From Annulohypoxylon bovei var. microspora (lineage: Eukaryota > Ascomycota > Sordariomycetes > Xylariales > Hypoxylaceae), in assembly GCA_022836615.1 (NCBI GenBank), contig MU405483.1, forward strand, positions 1 through 19,413: DNA of 19,413 nucleotides, in the 5' to 3' direction. Below, piece by piece: positions 11,977 through 19,413 of this stretch. The notes under the pieces are model-generated. The model worked only from the letters and a program-made list of their open reading frames with translations, was not told the DNA's origin and searched no databases. Made by a program: the position numbers and the translations under genes. Position 1 is the stretch's first letter, and every line of letters starts with the position of its first letter.

Positions 11977-13713
11977 GGTTTTTTATTATATTACCATTAA
12001 TTTAATATAATAATAAAAGTAATAAAAGTTAATTAATATATTTTAATTAAAGTGGTTAATTAAAATTATAAAAGTTCGTTTTTAATAACGGGGTAATTTA
12101 CATTAATTAAAAGTAATCCGCATGTTAATAATAATTATATTTAAATTTCTTTTAAAAAAAAAAAAATTTCGTTTCATTTTAACATATAATAAAACATTAA
12201 TACTTTTTTAATTTTTATATAACTTTTAATTATAAATAAAATTATATCGTAATTAAAAAGGTTAAAGTTTTAATATTCATTAATTATTTAATAAATAATT
12301 ATTTTTCGTAATATTTATTTTTACGAATTCTTAAATAAACCGAATAAAAATTAACTTTAATTAAATTATAAATAACGTTTAATAATATATATATTATATT
12401 ATAATATAAATTAAATATATAATAAAATTTTAAATAAATTTAATTATTTTTTAAAAATTATTAAACGTGTTTATGTAAATCTTTTAATACGTAAGTAAAA
12501 CCGATATAAATTTTTCGAAATTATTAAAATTAAAATAAAATTTTTTTTAAATCGAAATAATCGTTATTAACACATATTATGGAAAGACTTATAATTTTAC
12601 ATTAAAAATCTTTAAGATTATAATAATGCTTTAATTTTAAAAACATTAATAAACTTTTAATTTTCGAAAAGTTTTATATATTAATAATTTATTTTTTTAA
12701 CCTTTTTTTTAATTAACGTTAAAAATTATTAAATACGCGTAAACTTTGCTCGGTATTATTTTAAAAAGTAATTAAAGTAATACGATTAATTTAAATATAA
12801 TAAACCGTACGTGTTATTTATAAGCGAAGCTTAAACGCACGTAAATAATATATAACCTTTTTAAAAAATAATCCACGAATGTTAAAATTTAATTCAATGG
12901 GATTTCTTTTAAAAAAGAAGTTATAAATAAATAATATAAAATTATTTTATTAAAAAAGTTTTTAAACTTTTATTTTATTTAATTAAAAAATTATAAACGT
13001 ATTATAATAAACGATTACATATAATATATTATTTTTTTCATTAATAAATTTTTCATTAATTATTTAAAAAGTATTATATAATAAAATTATAACGTAACAT
13101 AAATACATGCGACGATTAAAACATGTTTCTTTAAATTAAATATTAAAATATTAAAATTCCTTAAAAAAATTTTCGATTTTAATTTAATATTAATAATCAT
13201 CCATTAAATATAAAAACATTTATTTAAAAACTACGATACATAAAATATAAACTTAAAAGAAATTAAAAAAGCGTTATATAAATATTAAAATGCCGTCCTT
13301 AAGTTCATTAAAATTAATATTACCGTTAATATAAAATAAAAACTTAAAAATATTATTAAACATTTTAAAATACCTTAAAATACCAATTTAATAATATTCT
13401 TTTAATATAATTATAAATTAATATAAAATATATTATAAAAATTAATTAAGTAAATTTATTATATATATAAAATATAATAAAATTAAAAATATAATAATTA
13501 ATAATTAAATAAATTAACATTATACTTTTTAAAAATAAAATAAATATTTAATGCAATTAATTACGTTTTTATAATAAAATATATTATGTTAAAACATTTA
13601 TAAAACTCGCTTTTTTTAAACTTTTATATAAATATAATAAAATTTTTTATTATAAAATATATATTAAAATTATACATATATAACTTTTTAAAAATTTCTT
13701 ATAATATTTATGT

Positions 13714-13733
13714 AACGGCGTTTAATTGCCGTT
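13714..13733. other. Terminal hairpin of the LTR, intact only in copy C
   Basis: aacggc and gccgtt face each other across eight bases, three bases inside the LTR end. In copy B one arm has become cggt and the other is gccatt; in copy A they are acaaca and accatt. The hairpin is therefore ancestral and was broken by RIP. Short inverted repeats at LTR ends are commonly bound by integrase; a function here is inference. Confidence 0.45.
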
Positions 13734-14626
13734 ATTTTTAAAATATATTAACGGAACGGTTAATTAATATCCCGGTTATAAAGTTAATATATAAAGACTT
13801 TTTAAAGGAAACCATTTCGTGGTTTCTTTTTTTTTAATTTTTAATTTTAAATATTTTTATTAATAAAATATATGGTTTTATTATTACATAAACTTTATTT
13901 TAATTTAAAACCTGCTCACCGTAACATAATATTTAAAATTACCCATTCGTTTCATTTCTTTAATTTAAAAGTTTACCTTTAAAATTCTTTTTTTTTTAAA
14001 TATATAAACGCTTGTATATTAATTTAATTCCTTTTAAATTACAATACATTTAAAACTTTATTTTTAATTTACATTTAATTTTTAAAAGCTTTTATTTTTT
14101 TAAATAAAATTCCTTATATTAATGGTTATAAGGCTTTACTTTTATTTATAATAAAATATTTTTTAATATTATTTATTTTATTATTAATTAATAATGGTAT
14201 TTAAATTATTAAGCAAAAGTTTTAATAAAAACGTTGGGTTATTTATTAATTAAATTAATTAATTAAAACCTACTTTTACTTTTTTAATTATATAATTTTA
14301 AGCCGATAAATTTTTATTTATAATTAAAAATAAATCTTTAATTTTAAAAAAAACGTTAAAACTTTTAATAATTTAAAGAATTATTTAATTAATTATTTAA
14401 TAACGGGATTAAAAACTTATTTTTTCCTTTAAAAAAAAAAGAAAAAAAAGAATTTTATTTATTAATAAATTTTTTAATTAAAATGAATATGCTTTTTAAT
14501 TAAATTTATAATAAAACTTTATTATTTTATTTTTAAAACTTAATATAATAAAAGTAAATTTATTTTAAACCGTATTATTTATTATTTTAAATAAATTAAT
14601 AACATTAAAAAATTAATCGTAAATCG

Positions 14627-14709
14627 TTTCCTTTTTTTTTGTTTTTTTTATTTTTTTTTTTCCTTTTACTTCCCCCACTTTTCTTCGCGCCTTTTACTTT
14701 TTCACTTTA
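14627..14709. other. Homopyrimidine/homopurine tract in the LTR
   Basis: About 80 bases here are almost all C and T on the + strand, with a few A, broken mainly by tcgcgcc and one G at 14641. The same place in A (501-590) and B (8751-8820) is almost all A with scattered G or C. Lengths differ by about 20 bases, the largest indel between LTR copies, as expected for slippage in a simple tract. In the LTR orientation of A and B it is purine-rich. It may be a promoter-proximal or structural element; nothing proves this. Confidence 0.55.
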
Positions 14710-15264
14710 ATTCATACGTTACAAAACTTAATTATCCTTTTAATGGAATAAAATAATGAATTTAAAAAATTAAATAACTTTTAACGTACTTTTAAAACAT
14801 AATTAATAATTTCATTTTTATTTTTATTAAAAATCCGTATTAAAAATTCGTGTCCTTTATTAAATAACTTAAATTTTACATTTAAAGAATAAGAAATAAA
14901 TACAAAGAATAAGCTTTAAATTAATTAATAAAAATTCTTTAAAAAACACATTTAATTCATATAATTTTATTTATTTATTAAAAACGAAACCAAGTTAATT
15001 TTTTAGTTTTTTTTTATTAAAAATAACATTAATTAATACATTAAGGTTAAATAAATATATAATTTATTAAAGTTATTATATAATAACTTTAACATTAAAA
15101 TTTAAATTAAAAATAATTTTTATAAACTTAATATATAATTAAATAAATAATTCTTTAAATTTTATATACTTTTTATATTATTAATAAATAAAAGAAAAAT
15201 TTTAATATTTAAATGAAAAAAAAAATTAAACCGTTAATTAACCATTAATTTCCGTACTTAAACA

Positions 15265-16910
15265 TTTCATTATTATTTAAATAAAAAAATAAAATTTATT
15301 AAATTTAAAAACTTTTATTTAACGTTAATTTAATAACGCGTCGAAGCCATTTAAAAAAAAATTAACTTTATAACTTTTTAACCTTAATTTAAGGTTAAAG
15401 TTACCTTTAATATTACGGAAATAATTTTTATTAATTTTAATATTTTTTATTTAATAATAAAAATTATAACCCGGATACGTACGAAAAAGTTTTCTTAAGT
15501 TCCTTTAATTCTTTATTAATGTAACGCTTTCGTAATATTTAACATTAATTTAATTTATTATTTTTATAAATAAAAAAGCCATTTCTTTAATAATTATTTA
15601 ACGCGTAATATAAAAGCTAAAATAATGGTTATTATTTTAAAAAGAAAAAGTAATAAAACATAATAAAAATAACATTAATTTAAAATTAAAGGAAAATAAC
15701 GTTTAAATAAAACCTTTAATTTAAATTTTCTTTTATATATTTATTCGTTAATATTTATTTTTATTAATTTTAATTTTTTTAATTTTATAATAAAAAAATC
15801 ACAATTTATAATTAATATATTAATTTACTTGTAAAGTGTAAATATAATAATGATAATATAAACGTTAATAAATATTAAAATATAAATATATATAATCGTT
15901 AATTAACGAAACGCACATTTAATAATAAATGTATAAAATTTCCCTATTATTTAATTTAATTAATTTATTATAATAAAAGACTTTAATAAACAAACCATTA
16001 ATTAAATTAACGAGGTAATTCATATTAACATTTAAATATAAAATAAAAATTTTTATAATATATTTATTTTTTTAATAAACTTAAGAAACCATTTTTAATT
16101 TTAAATAATATTAAAGTTTAAATTCTTAACGAAACATAATATTATATTAAATAACCGGCATTAATAATTAATTTTCTTTAAATTATTATTTTTTTATTAT
16201 TATTACGCTTTTAATATTACATTAAAACTTTTTATTTTTTAAAAAAACGTAAATAAAATTACATAAAAAAATATAAAACGTTATAATTACTTTTAATTTT
16301 ATATTTTAAAAAAAAAAATAAACCATTATAACATTTATATATTTCACGATAAACTTTATAATTAAAATAAATCGATAATTTTTCGTTATTATTTCATTTT
16401 TTTTTTAAATTTCCCGTTAAGCTTTTAATACATCCCGTATTATTACCCATTATAAACGTTTATTTAATTTTAAACTTAACGTTTATTAAAAAAATATCAC
16501 GTTTTTAATAAAATTTTAACGTAATTTACGAGTTATTAAACATTTTTACTTTATTATATTAAAAGTTTAATTTAATTTTTAAAAAAAAATTATAATAAGA
16601 AAATGATTTTACCCAAAAATAAATTATAAAAAGGTTTTTTTTTTATTTATATAATTTAATTAAAATATTTTTAAAAAAAAAAAATAATTTATTACCATTT
16701 CATTAACTTTTTAATTATAAAATAAATTTAAAAAAAAATATTAACCCCATTAAATTACACCCCTTTTATAATATAAATATAAAGCATTTATAAGCTTTAA
16801 AAAAATATTTATCGAATTATTTATATAAAAAATAAATCGTATTTAATGTGGTTAAATATAAATTTTTTATTTTCTTCGTAAAAAAATTAAAAAATAATTT
16901 AAGGTTTTAT
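15265..16910 (+). mobile_element. Element 2: internal DNA next to LTR C, inverted copy of 8198-6552
   Basis: It is colinear with element 1 from the LTR edge to 16910, where the match stops within one or two bases. It keeps CpA rather than TpG, opposite to its partner in element 1. A + strand frame through 15936-16650 gives pieces such as TLINKPLIKLTR and AFNTSRIITHYKRLFNFKLN with many stops; the minus strand is also partly open. Compared with element 1 there are small indels in A runs, for example in aaatttaaaaaaaaaatg-like sequence near 16400, which shift frames. No domain is recognised. Confidence 0.8.
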
Positions 16911-17733
16911 ATTAATTATTAAAAATTAAACATTTACATTAAAAAGGATCGTTACTTTTTCCTTTTAATTAATGAAACGTTAAAAAAAAAATTTAAAATT
17001 AAAGTTTTTATAAAATTTAATATTTATTAAGTTTTTTACCACATTAAAATAAACCCCACTTTAAAAAACTTTATTATTTTTTAAATTCATTTCGAATTAT
17101 ATAAATACCATATATTCCTTTTCGAATTAAATAATAAAATTTAATGCGTTTTAAAAATATATTAATTAAACCTTTTTCTCGTTTTTTAATAATTTTTACA
17201 TGGCGTATATAAATAATATTTTAATTTACTTAAAAGACTTATTTTTTTATAAATACCACATGCGGTAAATGTTAAAACATTTACATTCCGTTAATTTATA
17301 AATCGATATCCGAAAAAATAAATTTTTAATTATAAAAATTAAATTTTTAAAATTTATTATTTTTATTTTTAACGTAGTTATTAATTAAAATAAAATTAAA
17401 ATTATTTAAAATTAAAAAATTTTTACCCGGGTTTAAAAACTTTAATCGTTTTTAAGTTTTTATAATTTTTATTAATAATTTATATTAAAATATAATCGGA
17501 TTATAAAACCTTTATATTTTTTTACCGCCGATTCGTATTAAATTTAAATTAACGAATATATTAAAACATTTAAAACATTAAAAATAACTTTAATTATTTT
17601 TTTTAATTTTAAAGTATTTTTATGAAAATTAAAAGGTTAAATTAAAAATTAACACTTTTAATAAAATAATTTCTTATTACGAGTCGAAAACTTAAAAAAT
17701 TAATTAAAATAAAAATTAACGTGAATTTATATT
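16911..17733. other. Unshared decayed DNA inside element 2, before the Gag-like remnant
   Basis: Immediately after the breakpoint at 16910 this sequence no longer matches element 1. It could be the true interior of element 2, a nested insertion, or flanking DNA after truncation. It keeps both CpA and TpG in places (17195-17290, with accacatgcgg). Open pieces are short on both strands; the minus strand reads GIYGIYIIRNEFKK near 17122-17081. No boundary repeat is visible at 16911. Confidence 0.4.
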
Positions 17734-18745
17734 ATGGTTATAAACGTGATAAGTATGGGTCTTTATAATAAAGTTATTAATAACTTTAAATGGATCGTGG
17801 AAATTATTAAAATACGTATAAAAAAGGTTTTTACGTTAATTAATTTAATTTATATTTTTAAATATAAATATCGTAACTTTAAAAACGAAGGATTATTATT
17901 TTTTTCTTTTTTTTTTATTAATGAAAATAATTTTATTTTTAATTTTATATAATATAAATTTATCGTTATTTATAAAAATTGTTACATATTTTTATTAATT
18001 ATTTTTTAATTAATAAAAGTTTTCGAAAAAGTGTTTATCGCGTTAAACGATAATTTAATATATAAATATTTTTTAAATAATAAACGATTAAAACTTTATA
18101 ATATTTATTATTTTTTATTAATATAATTTAAATATATATAAATTTTTCGATAATTTTTTTAATAACTTTATAATTAATTTATTAAGTAACTTTAATTCGT
18201 TTTACGAAATTAAAAAAATAACTTTAATTAAAAATAAATGTTTAATTTAAATTAACGAATAAAAGGATTTTTCGATATACGTGGTTATGTTAAATTTTTT
18301 CATTTCGGAAAATATAATATATTTTAAATCGGAAAAAAATAAATGTTTAAAAATTATGTTTTTAATTTCGGTTAAAAAACGGCAGCGTTTAATATAATAA
18401 TTTAATATGAAAAAGTTTAATAGGTTATATAATAATAAAGCTTTTATTTAAATTTTAATTAAAAAATTCGAAAATAAATAATCGATTTAAATTGTTTATT
18501 AAAACTTAATTAAAATGCGTTAAAGTATTTTTTAATATTTTAATAATTTTTTTATTAATTTCGAAAATAAATTAACTTTAATTAATAAATTAAATTAAAA
18601 AATAAATAAAATTAATTATATTAATGCAAAGTTAAATAATAAATTAAAAAATGTTTTCATGGCAAAGAAATTAAATAAAAAAAATTATAATAAATAAATA
18701 ATTAAAGTTAACGATGTAATAATTAAAATGAAAAAAGTATTAAAT
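17734..18745 (+). pseudogene. Possible decayed retrotransposon Gag (capsid-like) remnant
   Basis: 17734-17949 is a 72-codon ATG-started frame (MVINVISMGLYNKVINNFKW...), and the same frame goes on to 18120 with only two stops. A one-base shift near 18120 then leads into a second frame: 18122-18240 has no stop, and the whole to 18745 has about a dozen. That part reads FNNFFINFENKLTLINKLN (about 18557-18613), then a stop, then INAKLNNKLKNVFMAKKLNK (about 18620-18679). The order - a charged helix, an F..F...FE..L motif, a short gap, then L...L...L - resembles the C-terminal capsid region of Retrotrans_gag-type proteins. No CCHC knuckle is readable downstream. It lies 2.5-3.5 kb past LTR C in the same orientation, as a gag should lie after a 5' LTR, though at an unusually long distance. 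The call is by eye only; composition bias could mimic it. Confidence 0.35.
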
Positions 18746-19413
18746 TATAAAAAAAAAATAATTACTTTATAATTATTTAATATAAAAAAACATTTAATTA
18801 AAAAACCGTTAATTTTATTAATACGGTAATTATTTAAAAATAAAAATTAAAGTTTAACGGGGATGGAAATACGGTTATAAGTGGGGTAAATTATATAATT
18901 TTAATTATTACGATAATTATAATAATGGGTTAAATAAATGGCTTATATTAAAGTAATAATAATTTATTAAAAGTATAATAAAAATTAAATTAAAAGTTTA
19001 AGAAATTTAAAAAAATAAATAAATATATTTATTACACGAAAATAAAGCACCTTATAATAACCTGCCCGTTATTTTAAATTACATCCCGGCCGGATCGCGG
19101 TAACGGAAACGGCATGTTACGAATGGTTATTATAAAAGTTTAAAATAATTAAAATATTAAAAATAATTACGAATTATTAAAGTATTTAAAAAACGAGTAA
19201 CCTTTAAGCGAAATTACATTTAAAGGTTAATATTAAAATTTATAAATATTAAAAAAACCTTAAATAAAATGTATATTATTTTTTTTTAATTAAAATTTTA
19301 TTAAACGAATAAAAGTTTATTAATACATTTATAAATTTAAAATGTTTAATATATTTAACATTTAATAAAAAATTTATATAATAAATAAAATTATTATATA
19401 TATTTATTTAAAA
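18746..19413. other. End of window: decayed DNA with a relatively GC-rich patch
   Basis: After the Gag-like piece, + strand frames break up with stops in all three. 18852-18889 keeps several GG and TG. 19066-19125 is the least AT-rich patch of the window, with cctgcccg, atcccggccggatcgcgg and cggaaacggcatg. All three + frames are nearly open there, so no reading frame can be chosen. The last 300 bases return to CpA-keeping AT-rich DNA with no visible feature. Confidence 0.5.

Larger units (their letters stand above)
9735..13710. other. 4 kb AT-rich spacer between the inverted elements; no gene identified
   Basis: This stretch separates the outer LTR ends of the two inverted elements. It is AT-rich and mostly keeps CpA rather than TpG, so it too has been through RIP or descends from repeated DNA. 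I found no second copy of it in the window. Open pieces are short; the best is the Asn-rich frame 10928-11137. 13258-13395 has about 45 codons with one stop on the + strand (ending KYLKIPI), but its complement is open too. 10922-10932 and 11080-11090 are an 11-base inverted pair (ccataaggtta / taaccttatgg) about 147 bases apart. No tRNA, rRNA, terminal inverted repeats or LTR could be recognised. Confidence 0.5.
13711..15264 (+). repeat. LTR copy C of element 2, inverted relative to A and B
   Basis: Its reverse complement aligns with A and B throughout. It starts TGTAACGGCG at 13711 and ends CTTAAACA at 15264, fitting TG...CA. C keeps details lost in A and B: the terminal hairpin aacggc...gccgtt at 13714-13733, and a pyrimidine tract including acttccccc near 14668-14678, which corresponds to the A-rich tracts at 501-590 and 8751-8820. 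Like copy A it mainly keeps CpA on the + strand. The outer flank is attta (13706-13710); no matching duplication can be checked because the far end of element 2 is not in the window. Confidence 0.88.

Noticed and set aside
9735..13710. A third, unrelated transposon filling the spacer
   Set aside because: No terminal repeats, transposase or polymerase motif could be read, and the 11-base inverted pair at 10922 and 11080 is too close together and too short to mark ends.
13711..15264. Terminal inverted repeats of one giant DNA transposon formed by B and C
   Set aside because: Copy A is a direct repeat of B, and the copies run TG...CA, so they are better explained as LTRs.
17734..17952. A 72-residue ATG-started open frame taken as a functional small protein
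   Set aside because: It is Ile/Asn/Lys/Phe-rich, ends in a stop inside a longer decayed frame, and is of a length that may occur by chance here. It is described only as part of a possible pseudogene.
1..19413. Mitochondrial, plastid or apicomplexan-type AT-rich genome
   Set aside because: No rRNA, tRNA or conserved organelle genes are visible. Repeats differing by C/T and G/A with CpA and TpG lost and CpG kept fit RIP much better than plain AT bias.
1..19413. CpG methylation decay as the cause of AT-richness
   Set aside because: CpG is among the best-preserved dinucleotides; the losses are at CpA and TpG.

Overview
The window is extremely AT-rich: sampled 60-base lines run from 0 to about 20% G+C, mostly 8-20%. 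It contains no intact gene that I can defend. CpA and TpG are depleted, TpA is in large excess, and CpG survives. Repeated copies differ almost only by C/T and G/A transitions. This is the signature of repeat-induced point mutation (RIP), so the most likely source is a heterochromatic AT-rich block of a filamentous ascomycete (Pezizomycotina). Species and chromosomal position cannot be read from it.

Layout. (1) 1-1504 and 8199-9734 are directly repeated ~1.5 kb copies of one long terminal repeat (copies A and B). They bound 6.7 kb of internal DNA (1505-8198), forming one RIP-killed LTR element (element 1). The window opens about 52 bases inside copy A. (2) 9735-13710 is a 4 kb spacer with no recognisable gene, including a 168-base stretch with no G or C at all. 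(3) 13711-15264 is a third LTR copy (C), inverted, followed by 15265-16910, which is colinear with 8198-6552 of element 1 in reverse. Arms 6552-9734 and 13711-16910 thus form a ~3.2 kb inverted repeat around a ~4 kb loop. (4) At 16910 (equivalent to 6552) similarity stops abruptly. The rest of the window is a different decayed sequence with a possible Gag-like remnant on the + strand (about 17734-18745).

Coding remains. The best candidates are a 112-codon stop-free frame on the minus strand (3562-3227), continuing after a frameshift into a possible decayed C2H2-type finger near 3062-3000, and the Gag-like remnant near 18120-18745. Both are weak calls made by eye. In DNA with roughly 10% stop codons, open runs of about 70 codons are expected a few times by chance.

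The most informative signal is mutational. Surviving CpA and TpG dinucleotides alternate by strand in multi-kilobase blocks whose switch points fall close to repeat boundaries (about 1505, 9530-9735, 17650 and 19000). This suggests that whole strands were deaminated in long patches. No new biological system is evident.
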